DNA from: Mycobacterium shimoidei
GTDB taxonomy: Bacteria; Actinomycetota; Actinomycetes; Mycobacteriales; Mycobacteriaceae
DNA: 64,000 bases
NCBI GenBank assembly: GCA_002101905.1
Contig: LQPU01000049.1
Location: forward strand, 40,042 to 104,041
Direction: 5' to 3'
A program made the translations under genes and the position numbers. Position 1 is the stretch's first letter, and every line of letters starts with the position of its first letter. Positions 41,859-51,334 of the stretch are shown piece after piece. The notes under the pieces are model-generated. The model saw only the letters and a list, made by a program, of their open reading frames with translations, did no database searches and was not told the origin of the DNA.

Positions 41859-43178
41859 ATGAGCGCTGACGAAAAGCCGGTCGGTGTAGCGGTACTGGGA
41901 TTGGGCAACGTCGGCAGTGAAGTCGTCCGCATCATCGAGGACAGCGCTGACGATCTGACCGCCCGCATCGGCGCACCGCTGGTGCTTCGCGGGGTCGGGG
42001 TACGCCGGGTTGCCGCCGATCGCGGTGTGCCGGTCGAGCTGCTCACCGACAACATCGAAGAGCTGGTCGCGCGCGAGGACGTCGATATCGTCGTGGAGGT
42101 GATGGGGCCGGTCGAACCGGCGCGCAAGGCGATTCTGTCGGCTCTCGAGCATGGCAAATCCGTCGTGACGGCTAACAAGGCTCTGCTGTCGGTATCCACC
42201 GGTGAACTGGCTCAGGCGGCCGAAAACGCCCATGTCGACCTGTATTTCGAGGCGGCCGTGGCCGGTGCCATCCCGGTCATCCGTCCGTTGACCCAGTCAC
42301 TGGCCGGCGATGTCGTGCAGCGGGTGGTCGGCATCGTGAACGGCACCACCAATTACATCCTGTCCGAGATGGACAGCACCGGCGCCGACTATCACAGCGC
42401 CCTGGCCGACGCCAGCGCGCTCGGCTACGCCGAGGCTGACCCGACCGCCGACGTCGAGGGATATGACGCCGCCGCCAAAGCCGCGATCCTGGCGTCTATC
42501 GCGTTTCACACCCGGGTCACCGCCGACGACGTGTATCGCGAGGGCATCACCCACATCACCCCCGATGACTTCGCGTCCGCGCGCGCCTTGGGCTGCACCA
42601 TCAAGTTGCTCTGCATTTGTGAGCGCGTCGAGGTTGATGGGCAGCAACGGGTTTCGGCGCGGGTCTATCCTGCGTTGGTCCCCCTGACTCATCCGCTCGC
42701 CGCGGTCAACGGCGCCTTCAACGCGGTGGTGGTGGAGGCAGAGGCCGCCGGCCGGCTGATGTTCTACGGCCAAGGTGCCGGGGGAGCGCCGACCGCCTCA
42801 GCGGTGACCGGTGATTTGGTGATGGCAGCGCGCAACCGGGTGCTGGGCAGCCGTGGTCCGCGGGAGTCCAAATACGCTCAACTGCCCGTGCTGCCAATAG
42901 GGCTCGCGTCGACCCGCTATTACGTCAGCATGAACGTGGCCGACAAGCCCGGCGTATTGGCTTCGGTGGCAGCGGAATTCGCCAAACGTGAAGTGAGCAT
43001 CGCCGAAGTGCGCCAGGAGGGCGTCGTCAACGAAGGCGGTCAGCGAGTCGGTGCCCGCATCGTGGTAGTCACGCACCGGGCCACCGACGGGGCGCTGTCC
43101 GAAACCGTCGCCGCGCTTGAGGATCTGGACGTGGTGCAGACTGTCGCGAGCGTGCTGCGACTGGAAGGAACCGACTAA
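41859..43178 (+). CDS. thrA: Homoserine dehydrogenase
   Basis: 439-residue NAD(P)H-dependent enzyme converting aspartate semialdehyde to homoserine. It has Rossmann motif VAVLGLGNVGSEVVRII, catalytic region KSVVTANKALLS, and EAAVAGAIPVIRPL with NGTTNYIL for substrate binding. A C-terminal ACT domain (YYVSMNVADKPGVLASVAAE) suggests threonine feedback. GAGGTGAGG precedes the ATG. The stop codon abuts the thrC start. Confidence 0.95.
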   Translation: MSADEKPVGVAVLGLGNVGSEVVRIIEDSADDLTARIGAPLVLRGVGVRRVAADRGVPVELLTDNIEELVAREDVDIVVEVMGPVEPARKAILSALEHGKSVVTANKALLSVSTGELAQAAENAHVDLYFEAAVAGAIPVIRPLTQSLAGDVVQRVVGIVNGTTNYILSEMDSTGADYHSALADASALGYAEADPTADVEGYDAAAKAAILASIAFHTRVTADDVYREGITHITPDDFASARALGCTIKLLCICERVEVDGQQRVSARVYPALVPLTHPLAAVNGAFNAVVVEAEAAGRLMFYGQGAGGAPTASAVTGDLVMAARNRVLGSRGPRESKYAQLPVLPIGLASTRYYVSMNVADKPGVLASVAAEFAKREVSIAEVRQEGVVNEGGQRVGARIVVVTHRATDGALSETVAALEDLDVVQTVASVLRLEGTD

Positions 43179-44270
43179 ATGAGCCCGTCGAGTGCTGCCA
43201 AGACCAGCACGCACCAGCGCTGGCCGGGTGTGATCGCCGCATACCGCGACCGGCTACCGGTCGGCGATGACTGGGCTCCGGTCACGCTGTTCGAGGGCGG
43301 CACCCCGCTGATCCCTGCGACTACGTTGTCTGAGCAGACCGGCTGCACGGTGCATCTGAAGGTCGAGGGCCTCAACCCCACCGGCTCATTCAAGGACCGC
43401 GGCATGACGATGGCGGTCACCGATGCCGTAGCGCGAGGCCAGCAAGCCGTGCTGTGCGCGTCGACCGGCAACACGTCGGCGTCCGCGGCGGCCTACGCCG
43501 CACGTGCCGGCATCACCTGCGCGGTGCTGATTCCGCAGGGCAAGATCGCGATGGGCAAGTTGGCCCAGGCCGTCATGCACGGGGCCAAGATCATCCAGAT
43601 CGACGGCAACTTCGACGACTGTCTGGAGCTGGCCCGCAAAATGGCGTCCGACTTCCCGACGATCTCGTTGGTCAACTCGGTCAACCCGCTGCGCATCGAG
43701 GGCCAGAAAACCGCGGCGTTCGAGATCGTCGACGTGCTGGGCACGGCGCCGGACGTGCATGCGTTGCCGGTGGGCAACGCCGGCAACATCACCGCGTACT
43801 GGAAGGGGTACACCGAATATCACCGCGACGGGGTGATCGACAAGCTGCCCCGCATGCTGGGTACCCAGGCGGCCGGCGCGGCTCCGCTGGTGCTCGGAGA
43901 ACCGGTCAGCCAGCCCGAGACCATCGCGACCGCCATCCGTATCGGCTCGCCGGCGTCCTGGGCGTCGGCTGTGGAGGCGCAACAGCAGTCCAAGGGGCGG
44001 TTCCTGGCCGCCACCGACGAGGAGATTCTGGCCGCGTATCACTTGGTGGCCCGCGCCGAGGGCGTCTTCGTCGAACCCGCGTCGGCGGCCAGCATCGCCG
44101 GTCTACTGAAGTCCATCGAGGACGGCTGGGTCCGCCCCGGATCGACGGTGGTGTGTACCGTGACCGGGAATGGTTTGAAGGATCCCGACACGGCGCTGAA
44201 AGACATGCCGAGCGTTTCGCCTGTGCCTGTCGATCCTGTCGCCGTCGTCGCGAAGCTGGGGCTGGTGTAG
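43179..44270 (+). CDS. thrC: Threonine synthase
   Basis: 363-residue PLP enzyme forming threonine from O-phosphohomoserine. The PLP lysine is in NPTGSFKDRGMTMAV. The phosphate-binding loop is PVGNAGNITAYWKG, with ASTGNTSASAAAYAARAGI upstream. Length and sequence match recalled Mtb Rv1295. The ATG directly follows the thrA stop, so the two are tightly coupled. Confidence 0.95.
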   Translation: MSPSSAAKTSTHQRWPGVIAAYRDRLPVGDDWAPVTLFEGGTPLIPATTLSEQTGCTVHLKVEGLNPTGSFKDRGMTMAVTDAVARGQQAVLCASTGNTSASAAAYAARAGITCAVLIPQGKIAMGKLAQAVMHGAKIIQIDGNFDDCLELARKMASDFPTISLVNSVNPLRIEGQKTAAFEIVDVLGTAPDVHALPVGNAGNITAYWKGYTEYHRDGVIDKLPRMLGTQAAGAAPLVLGEPVSQPETIATAIRIGSPASWASAVEAQQQSKGRFLAATDEEILAAYHLVARAEGVFVEPASAASIAGLLKSIEDGWVRPGSTVVCTVTGNGLKDPDTALKDMPSVSPVPVDPVAVVAKLGLV

Positions 44271-44324
44271 TGGCGATCGCAAGCGCGGCAGGCCGCCACG
44301 CACCCTGCTAGGGAAGGGTTTTCG

Positions 44325-45269
44325 GTGTCCCAGATGCTGCCGGCCGGGCTGTCGGGGAAGGCCGTCGTGGCGGCGTCCGCCGCCAATCTCGGCCCGGGCT
44401 TCGACAGCATCGGGCTGGCGCTGAGCCTCTACGACGAAATCGGGGTCGAGACAACGGCTTCCGGCTTGACCGTCGAGGTCGAGGGTGAGGGAGTCGGACA
44501 GCTGGCACTGGATGCGGGCCATCTGGTCGTGCGAGCCGTCGAGTGCGGGTTAGAGGCCGCAGGTGTGGCTGTCCCCGGTTTGACGGTGCGATGTCAAAAC
44601 GCCATCCCGCACTCGCGCGGGCTCGGCTCGTCGGCAGCGGCAGTGGTCGGTGGCCTTGCCGCGGTCAACGGCATTCTGGTGCAAGCGGATTCGACTCCGC
44701 TAAGCGAAGCCCAACTCATCCAACTGGCGTCTCAATTCGAAGGCCATCCCGACAACGCCGCGGCCGCCGTGCTGGGGGGAGCGGTGGTTTCGTGGACCGA
44801 CAGCAGCCGCGAGCCGGCCGGCTATGCGGCCGTGCCGCTGCGGCTTCACCCCGATATCCATCTGTTTTCGGCAATCCCAGAGGAACGCTCGTCGACGGCA
44901 AAGACCCGCGGGCTGCTTCCGGCGCAGGTCAGTCACGACAATGCCCGCTTCAACGTGAGCCGGGCCGCGCTGCTGGTAGTGGCGCTCACCGAACGCCCCG
45001 ACCTGCTGATGGCCGCGACGGAGGACATGCTGCACCAGCCGCAGCGTGCACCGGCCATGCCGGTGACGGCGGAATACATCGCGCTGTTGCGGCGTTGTGA
45101 GGTTGCGGCTGTGCTTTCCGGGGCCGGGCCTGCAGTGATTGCGTTGAGCACCGACCCACAATTGCCCCCCGAGGCCGTGGAGTACGGCATCGCGAACGGC
45201 TTCGCGGTCAGGGAGATGGCAGCGGGACACGGAGTTCGCTGGAGTTCTGGCGTGGCCCTGCACAGCTGA
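44325..45269 (+). CDS. thrB: Homoserine kinase
   Basis: 314-residue GHMP kinase phosphorylating homoserine. It has the N-terminal AVVAASAANLGPGFDSIGLA, the ATP loop IPHSRGLGSSAAAVVGG and the C-terminal VLSGAGPAVIAL motifs. The GTG start has GGGAAGGG upstream; an ATG at 44334 is an alternative. Last gene of the thrA-thrC-thrB unit; the rho leader follows. Confidence 0.94.
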   Translation: MSQMLPAGLSGKAVVAASAANLGPGFDSIGLALSLYDEIGVETTASGLTVEVEGEGVGQLALDAGHLVVRAVECGLEAAGVAVPGLTVRCQNAIPHSRGLGSSAAAVVGGLAAVNGILVQADSTPLSEAQLIQLASQFEGHPDNAAAAVLGGAVVSWTDSSREPAGYAAVPLRLHPDIHLFSAIPEERSSTAKTRGLLPAQVSHDNARFNVSRAALLVVALTERPDLLMAATEDMLHQPQRAPAMPVTAEYIALLRRCEVAAVLSGAGPAVIALSTDPQLPPEAVEYGIANGFAVREMAAGHGVRWSSGVALHS

Positions 45270-45296
45270 CTACTCACACGACGGTGAAGGGGTTTC

Positions 45297-45325
45297 TTGC
45301 TTCCGGCAACCAACCGCGTTATCCT
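45297..45325 (+). promoter_or_regulatory. Promoter of rho
   Basis: TTGCTT (45297-45302), 17-nt spacer, TATCCT (45320-45325). RNA would start near 45332 and carry a leader of almost 200 nt, long enough for the autoregulation known for rho in other bacteria. Confidence 0.5.
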
Positions 45326-45488
45326 CGAAGCCGTCCCGCAATCGCAGCATCTGGTCTGCGTTCACAGCAGGACAACCACCACTTCTTCTCGGGGACCATG
45401 GTTCGCCTTTCAAATTGCTAATCGTGGCGGTCACCGTTGCAGAGTCGATGGTTGACAGCACTCGGCGAATTTGCCGGATGCAACGAAC

Positions 45489-45514
45489 CCCTCGCGTGAT
45501 TTGATCAGCGAGGG
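45489..45514 (+). promoter_or_regulatory. Hairpin immediately before the rho ribosome-binding site
   Basis: CCCTCGC (45489-45495) pairs with GCGAGGG (45508-45514). Inside it TGAT and ATCA add four pairs around a TTG triloop, with one bulged G. The AAGAAAGGAAAT ribosome site follows at once, so the structure could gate rho translation. Confidence 0.5.
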
Positions 45515-45528
45515 AAGAAAGGAAATCC

Positions 45529-47343
45529 GTGACTGATACGGACCTCATCACGGCTGACGACAGCACCGAAAACGAGAAGCTGTCGAGCTCTGTGACCTCT
45601 AACACTGCTAACACTGCCGAAGCCCCGGAGAGCTCCGCGGCGGTGGTCGATGCGAACACCCCATCGGGTGGAAACCTCTCAACGATGGTGCTGCCTGAAC
45701 TGCGCGCACTGGCCAATCGGGCCGGCGTCAAGGGCACCTCGGGTATGCGTAAAAACGAGCTGATCGCCGCGATCCGGGAGCGGCAGAGCCAGGCCAATGG
45801 TGCTGCTGCCGACACCGGCGACAGCGGGGGATCCGACGTCAACGGCATCACCACCGCGTCGGTCGAGCAGCCCGAGTCGGCCCCTGACGCCTCTGACGCC
45901 TCTGACGAATCGCCGCGCCGGGAACGCCGCGGCGCCGCACGCGAGGCAGGTGCACCTGTTGGTGACAAGTCCGAGGGTGATGGCCAAGGCGCCAAGGCCC
46001 AAGAGACGCAAGCTGCCCAACCGGACACCAAGACGGACGAGCAAACCCAAAAAGACGGCGGCGGGCAACAGGGCCGCGGCTCGACTCAGCAAGACGAGGA
46101 AGGCGAAGGGCGCCAGGGCCGGCGGGGCCGTCGGTTCCGGGAGCGCCGGCGTCGCGGCGAACGGGCCGGCGACGGTGAAACCGAACTGCGCGAGGACGAC
46201 GTCGTCCAGCCGGTGGCCGGCATTCTCGATGTCTTGGACAACTACGCGTTCGTGCGCACGTCGGGTTATCTCCCCGGGCCGCATGACGTGTACGTGTCGA
46301 TGAACATGGTGCGCAAGAACGGCTTGCGTCGTGGCGACGCGGTAACCGGTGCCGTCCGGGTGCCCAAAGACGGTGAGCAACCCAACCAGCGACAGAAGTT
46401 CAACCCGTTGGTCCGGCTCGACAGCGTCAACGGTGGCCCGGTCGAAGACGCCAAGAAGCGGCCAGATTTCAACAAGCTGACACCGCTGTATCCCAACCAG
46501 CGGCTGCGTCTGGAGACCACCAGTGAGCGCCTGACGACGCGTGTCATCGACCTGATCATGCCGATCGGTAAGGGTCAGCGCGCGCTGATCGTGTCCCCGC
46601 CCAAGGCCGGTAAGACCACGATCTTGCAAGACATCGCCAACGCGATCACCCAGAACAACCCGGAATGCCATCTCATGGTCGTGCTCGTCGACGAGCGGCC
46701 TGAGGAGGTCACCGATATGCAGCGCTCGGTCAAGGGCGAGGTCATTGCCTCGACCTTCGACCGGCCGCCGTCAGACCACACGTCGGTCGCCGAGCTGGCG
46801 ATCGAGCGCGCCAAGCGGCTCGTCGAACAGGGCAAAGACGTGGTGGTGTTGCTCGACTCGATCACCCGACTAGGGCGTGCCTACAACAACGCGTCGCCGG
46901 CATCGGGACGGATCCTCTCCGGTGGTGTCGACTCCACGGCGCTGTATCCGCCGAAGCGTTTCCTCGGCGCGGCACGCAACATCGAAGAGGGCGGATCACT
47001 GACGATCATCGCCACGGCGATGGTGGAAACCGGATCCACCGGCGACACCGTCATCTTCGAGGAGTTCAAGGGCACCGGTAACGCCGAGCTCAAACTTGAT
47101 CGAAAGATCTCTGAGCGCCGGGTCTTCCCGGCGGTCGACGTGAACCCGTCCGGTACCCGTAAGGACGAATTGCTGCTTTCGCCAGACGAATTCGCCATTG
47201 TGCACAAACTGCGCCGGGTGCTGTCCGGGCTGGATTCGCATCAAGCGATCGACCTGCTGTTGTCACAACTGCGCAAGACCAAGAACAACTACGAGTTCTT
47301 GGTGCAGGTTTCCAAGACGACGCCGGGAATGGACAACGACTAA
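45529..47343 (+). CDS. rho: Transcription termination factor Rho
   Basis: 604-residue RNA-dependent ATPase, close to the recalled Mtb length of 602. The N-terminal Rho-N helices (LPELRALANRAGVKGTSGMR) are followed by a charged, disordered insertion rich in Gly, Gln, Arg and Glu, typical of actinobacteria and involved in RNA binding. Then come the cold-shock-like RNA-binding domain (GILDVLDNYAFVRTSGYLPG) and the ATPase core with P-loop SPPKAGKTTIL, DERPEEVTDM and VVLLDSITRLGRAYN. The Q-loop region and DLLLSQLRKTKNN end the protein. GTG start with AAAGGAAA upstream. Confidence 0.96.
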   Translation: MTDTDLITADDSTENEKLSSSVTSNTANTAEAPESSAAVVDANTPSGGNLSTMVLPELRALANRAGVKGTSGMRKNELIAAIRERQSQANGAAADTGDSGGSDVNGITTASVEQPESAPDASDASDESPRRERRGAAREAGAPVGDKSEGDGQGAKAQETQAAQPDTKTDEQTQKDGGGQQGRGSTQQDEEGEGRQGRRGRRFRERRRRGERAGDGETELREDDVVQPVAGILDVLDNYAFVRTSGYLPGPHDVYVSMNMVRKNGLRRGDAVTGAVRVPKDGEQPNQRQKFNPLVRLDSVNGGPVEDAKKRPDFNKLTPLYPNQRLRLETTSERLTTRVIDLIMPIGKGQRALIVSPPKAGKTTILQDIANAITQNNPECHLMVVLVDERPEEVTDMQRSVKGEVIASTFDRPPSDHTSVAELAIERAKRLVEQGKDVVVLLDSITRLGRAYNNASPASGRILSGGVDSTALYPPKRFLGAARNIEEGGSLTIIATAMVETGSTGDTVIFEEFKGTGNAELKLDRKISERRVFPAVDVNPSGTRKDELLLSPDEFAIVHKLRRVLSGLDSHQAIDLLLSQLRKTKNNYEFLVQVSKTTPGMDND

Positions 47344-47364
47344 CGCGGCATACAGTGATGTGCC

Positions 47365-48978
47365 GTGGCGGACACGATCCAGCAACTGCTGCGCGAGCGG
47401 GTTGACGACGACACCCCCGCGGTGAAATACGGTGAGCGGGTGTGGAGTTGGCGTGAACACCTTGCAGACGCCTCGGCGTTCGCCGCCGCGCTGATCGGCG
47501 TCGCCGACCCGAAACGACCGCTGCACGTCGGCGCGCTGTTGGGCAACACGCCTGAGATGCTCACCGCCATGGCCGCCGCCGCGCTCGGCGGCTATGTGCT
47601 CTGCGGCATCAACGACACCCGCCGCGGCGCGGCGCTGGCCCGTGACATTTTGGGGGCCGACTGTCAGATCCTGATCACCGATGCGGCCCACCGCGGGCTG
47701 CTCGAGGGGCTCGACCTGCCCGGAGTGCGGGTGTTCGACACGTCCGGTGCCGACTGGTCGGCGCTGCTGGCAATGGCGGGCGCGTTGACACCGCACCGCG
47801 AGGTGGCGCCGACCGACACGTTCATGATGATCTTCACCTCGGGTACCAGCGGCGAACCGAAGGCGGTCCAGGTGACCCACCTGACCGTGCTGTTCGCCGG
47901 GACGGCGCTGATCGAGCGGTTCGAGGTCACCGCCTCCGACGTCTGCTACCTGTCGATGCCGCTGTTTCACTCCAATGCGCTGCTGGCCGGCTGGAGTGTG
48001 GCCGTCGGTTCCGGTAGCGCGATGGTCCCGGCCACCTTTTCGGCGTCGGGCTTGCTGCCTGACCTGCGCCGCTATGGTGCGACGTACATGAATTACGTCG
48101 GCAAACCGCTGGCGTACGTGCTGGCCACGCCCGAGCAACCCGACGACCGCGATAACCCGCTGCGGGTCGCATTCGGCAACGAGGCCAGCGACCGTGATAT
48201 CGCCGAATTCAGCCGTCGCTTCGACTGCACGGTGTGGGACGGTTTCGGCTCCACCGAAGGCGCCATCATCATCACCCGCGAGGACGGCTGCCCGCCGGGT
48301 GCGCTGGGACGTGGCTTTCCCGGTGTCGCCATCTACGATCCTGAGACGCGCACCGAGTGCCCCGTGGCGCAGTTCGACGCCGACGGGGCGCTCATCAACG
48401 CCGAGGAAGCCATCGGCGAACTGGTCAATACCTCGGGAGCCGGGTTGTTCGCCGGCTATTACAACGATCCCGACGCGACCGCCTCGCGGCTGCGTGATGG
48501 CATGTTCTGGTCCGGCGACCTGGCCTACCGCGACGCGGACGGCTGGATCTACTTCGCCGGACGCAGCGGGGACTGGTTGCGGGTTGACGGGGAGAACATG
48601 ACGACCGCGCCCATCGAGCGCATCCTGCAGCGGCTGCCCGCCGTCAGCCAGGCGGCGGTGTACGGCGTGCCCGACGAGCTGGTCGGCGACCAGGTGATGG
48701 CGGCGCTCGTGCTGGCCGACGGGGCCGAATTGACGCCCGAGCAATTTGGCGACTTTCTGGCCGGTCAATCCGACCTGTCACCCAAAGCCTGGCCGCGGTA
48801 TGTCTGGCTCACCGATCATCTGCCCACCACGGCGACCAACAAGATCCTCAAACGAGAACTGAGAGCCCGTGGCGCCGCGCCCGAGGGCGGCGTGCTGTGG
48901 ACCCGCGAGGCTCGGGGCACTACCTATGCCGTGCGCGCCGACCGGGAATGCACAACGCCGGCCCCGCGTTTGGGCTAA
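47365..48978 (+). CDS. FadD1-like fatty acyl-CoA / acyl-AMP ligase
   Basis: 537-residue adenylate-forming enzyme. The AMP-binding motif is IFTSGTSGEPKAVQVTH, followed by FGSTEGAI, the ATP-binding WSGDLAYRDADGW and the hinge/Lys end TATNKILKREL. It looks closest to recalled Mtb FadD1 (Rv1750c), also similar to FadD17. It activates a carboxylic acid, probably a lipid or sterol-derived one. Its place between rho and rpmE interrupts an Mtb gene pair. GTG start 22 nt after the rho stop; it may be cotranscribed with rho. Confidence 0.83.
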   Translation: MADTIQQLLRERVDDDTPAVKYGERVWSWREHLADASAFAAALIGVADPKRPLHVGALLGNTPEMLTAMAAAALGGYVLCGINDTRRGAALARDILGADCQILITDAAHRGLLEGLDLPGVRVFDTSGADWSALLAMAGALTPHREVAPTDTFMMIFTSGTSGEPKAVQVTHLTVLFAGTALIERFEVTASDVCYLSMPLFHSNALLAGWSVAVGSGSAMVPATFSASGLLPDLRRYGATYMNYVGKPLAYVLATPEQPDDRDNPLRVAFGNEASDRDIAEFSRRFDCTVWDGFGSTEGAIIITREDGCPPGALGRGFPGVAIYDPETRTECPVAQFDADGALINAEEAIGELVNTSGAGLFAGYYNDPDATASRLRDGMFWSGDLAYRDADGWIYFAGRSGDWLRVDGENMTTAPIERILQRLPAVSQAAVYGVPDELVGDQVMAALVLADGAELTPEQFGDFLAGQSDLSPKAWPRYVWLTDHLPTTATNKILKRELRARGAAPEGGVLWTREARGTTYAVRADRECTTPAPRLG

Positions 48979-48999
48979 CGGTGGCTGACCTGGCATAAT
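48970..48999 (+). promoter_or_regulatory. Possible promoter of rpmE
   Basis: TTGGGC (48970-48975), 18-nt spacer, CATAAT (48994-48999), about 90 bp before the rpmE start. The -35 lies in the end of the fadD-like gene. Confidence 0.35.
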
Positions 49000-49085
49000 C
49001 AACCGCCAACACCTCAGGTCCCGGTTCACGTCCGTTATTTCTGTGATGCGGGCGACCCGGCGGCCGACGATTTGAAGAGGAACTC

Positions 49086-49340
49086 ATGAAATCAGGGATT
49101 CACCCGGCATACGTCGAGACCACCGTGCTCTGCGGGTGCGGCAACACCTTCCAAACCCGCAGCACCAAGGAAAGCGGCCGGATCGTGGTCGAGGTCTGCT
49201 CGCAGTGCCACCCGTTCTACACCGGTAAGCAAAAGATTTTGGACAGCGGCGGGCGCGTGGCTCGCTTCGAGAAGCGCTACGGCAAGCGCAAGCCTGCCGC
49301 GGGCAAGCAGGCGGAATCGTCTGCGCAGGCCGACAAATAG
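49086..49340 (+). CDS. rpmE: Ribosomal protein bL31 (zinc-binding form)
   Basis: 84-residue large-subunit protein. The CGCGNTF and CSQCHPFYTG motifs provide the zinc ligands, so this is the zinc-containing (C+) form rather than the zinc-independent paralogue made in zinc starvation. The basic, Ala/Lys-rich C-terminus is usual. AAGAGGA precedes the ATG. An intrinsic terminator follows before prfA. Confidence 0.95.
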   Translation: MKSGIHPAYVETTVLCGCGNTFQTRSTKESGRIVVEVCSQCHPFYTGKQKILDSGGRVARFEKRYGKRKPAAGKQAESSAQADK

Positions 49341-49344
49341 CACC

Positions 49345-49391
49345 GACGCCCGAACCTGCCGCGGAACCCGCGCGGGTCGGGCGTCGTTTTG
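49345..49391 (+). terminator. Intrinsic terminator between rpmE and prfA
   Basis: GACGCCCGA (49345-49353) pairs with TCGGGCGTC (49377-49385), followed by GTTTTG. The GC-rich stem plus T-run is a classical intrinsic terminator, unusual in this genome type. It would reduce rpmE readthrough into prfA. Confidence 0.65.
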
Positions 49392-49412
49392 TGTTCGGCT
49401 TAGGAGGTTGAC

Positions 49413-50489
49413 ATGACCCAGAGCGTGCAGGCTATCGACGCGCTGCTGGCCGAGCATGCCGACCTCGAACGACAGCTAGCCGACCCGGAATTGCACAACA
49501 ACCCGACCAACGCGCGACGGGTCGGGCGACGGTTCGCGCAATTGGCGCCGATCGTCGCCACCCACCGCAAGCTGGAAGCGGTACGCGGCGATCTGGAGGC
49601 CGCACGCGAGCTGGCGGCTTCCGACGAGTCATTCGCCGCCGAGGTCGCCGAGCTGGAAGCCCAGGAAGCCCAACTGGACACCCAGCTCACCGACATGCTG
49701 GCGCCGCGTGACCCGCACGACCCCGACGACATTGTGCTCGAGGTCAAATCCGGTGAGGGAGGCGAGGAGTCGGCGCTGTTCGCCGCCGACCTGGCCCGGA
49801 TGTACATCCGCTACGCCGAGCGGCACGGATGGACCGTGACCATCCTGGACGAAACCACATCGGATCTCGGCGGCTACAAGGACGCTACGTTGTCCATTGC
49901 CAGCAAGGGCGATTCCCCCGACGGGGTGTGGTCACGCATGAAGTTCGAAGGCGGGGTGCATCGGGTGCAGCGGGTGCCGGTGACCGAATCCCAAGGGCGC
50001 GTGCATACTTCGGCGGCCGGCGTGCTGGTGTATCCCGAACCCGAGGAAGTCGCCGAGGTGCAGATCGACGAGTCGGACCTGCGCATCGACGTCTACCGTT
50101 CGTCGGGCAAGGGCGGGCAGGGCGTCAACACCACCGACTCCGCGGTGCGAATCACCCATCTGCCCACCGGCATCGTCGTCACTTGCCAAAACGAGCGCTC
50201 ACAGTTGCAGAACAAGACTCGCGCCATGCAGGTGTTGGCCGCCCGCTTACAGGCGATGGCTGAAGAGCAGGCGCTGGCTGACGCATCCGCCGACCGGGCC
50301 AGCCAGATCCGCACGGTTGATCGCAGCGAACGTATCCGCACCTACAACTTCCCGGAGAACCGGATCACCGATCACCGGATCGGTTTCAAGGCGCACAATC
50401 TCGACCAGGTTCTCGACGGCGACCTCGACGCGTTGTTCGATGCGCTGAGTGCCGCGGACAAACAAGCCCGTCTACAAAAGACATCATGA
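49413..50489 (+). CDS. prfA: Peptide chain release factor 1
   Basis: 358-residue factor ending translation at UAA and UAG. The codon-recognition PxT motif is in RVPVTESQGR near residue 190, and the catalytic GGQ is in SGKGGQGVNTTDSAVR near 233-237. PVT rather than SPF marks RF1. The Gln of GGQ is the site methylated by PrmC, encoded next with an ATGA overlap. AGGAGG lies upstream of the ATG. Confidence 0.96.
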   Translation: MTQSVQAIDALLAEHADLERQLADPELHNNPTNARRVGRRFAQLAPIVATHRKLEAVRGDLEAARELAASDESFAAEVAELEAQEAQLDTQLTDMLAPRDPHDPDDIVLEVKSGEGGEESALFAADLARMYIRYAERHGWTVTILDETTSDLGGYKDATLSIASKGDSPDGVWSRMKFEGGVHRVQRVPVTESQGRVHTSAAGVLVYPEPEEVAEVQIDESDLRIDVYRSSGKGGQGVNTTDSAVRITHLPTGIVVTCQNERSQLQNKTRAMQVLAARLQAMAEEQALADASADRASQIRTVDRSERIRTYNFPENRITDHRIGFKAHNLDQVLDGDLDALFDALSAADKQARLQKTS

Positions 50490-51334
50490 GGTCCCGGCTC
50501 CGGCACGCGATCGACTCCGCTGCGGAGGTGCTGGCTGAGGCTGGAATCGTGTCTGCCCGTCACGATGCCGAGCAGCTGGCTGCTCATCTGGCCGGCACCC
50601 AGCGCGGACGCCTACCGCTGCTCGACCCACCCGACGATGCGTTCTTCGGTCGATACGAGGCTGTTGTCGCTGAGCGGTCGCGCCGGGTACCGCTGCAACA
50701 CCTGATCGGCACCGTCGAGTTCGGACCGGTGACACTGCACGTCGGGCCAGGTGTGTTCACTCCGCGTCCGGAAACCGAAGCGATGCTGGAATGGGCGGCC
50801 GCGCAACAGCTTTGCGCTGACCCAGTCATCGTGGATGTCTGCACCGGATCCGGCGCGCTGGCCATTGCGCTGGCGCACTACTGGCCGTCGGCCCGGGTGA
50901 TCGGGATCGACGACTCCGATGTCGCGCTCGACTACGCCCGGCGCAATGCGGCAGGCACCGCGGTCGAACTGCTGCAGGCCGACGTCATGACACCCGATCT
51001 GCTCAGCGATCTCGACGGTCGCGTCGACCTCGTGGTGGCCAACCCGCCGTACGTTCCCGAGGGGGACACGCTGGAACCCGAAGTTTCCCAACATGAGCCC
51101 CACCACGCCGTATTCGGTGGACCCGATGGAATGGCGCTGATCACCGCCATCGCCCGGCTGGCCGGGCGCTGGCTGCGCCCTGGTGGATTGTTCGCCGTCG
51201 AGCATGACGCCACCACGTCGGCGCTGACAACTCAAATGATCTGGAATACCGGACTTTTCGACGACGTCGTGGCGCGGGCGGATTTCGCGGGCCGGCCCAG
51301 GTTCGTGACCGGGCGCCGAACGGACCAGCTGTGA
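50486..51334 (+). CDS. prmC: Release factor glutamine methyltransferase PrmC (HemK)
   Basis: 282-residue SAM-dependent enzyme that methylates the GGQ glutamine of release factors. The SAM fold shows IVDVCTGSGALAIALAHYWP and the catalytic NPPY motif lies in LVVANPPYVPEG. The helical N-terminal domain that recognises the factor includes LAGTQRGRLPL. Translationally coupled to prfA (its substrate) upstream and to the Sua5-type gene downstream (GTGA). Confidence 0.94.
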   Translation: MRSRLRHAIDSAAEVLAEAGIVSARHDAEQLAAHLAGTQRGRLPLLDPPDDAFFGRYEAVVAERSRRVPLQHLIGTVEFGPVTLHVGPGVFTPRPETEAMLEWAAAQQLCADPVIVDVCTGSGALAIALAHYWPSARVIGIDDSDVALDYARRNAAGTAVELLQADVMTPDLLSDLDGRVDLVVANPPYVPEGDTLEPEVSQHEPHHAVFGGPDGMALITAIARLAGRWLRPGGLFAVEHDATTSALTTQMIWNTGLFDDVVARADFAGRPRFVTGRRTDQL

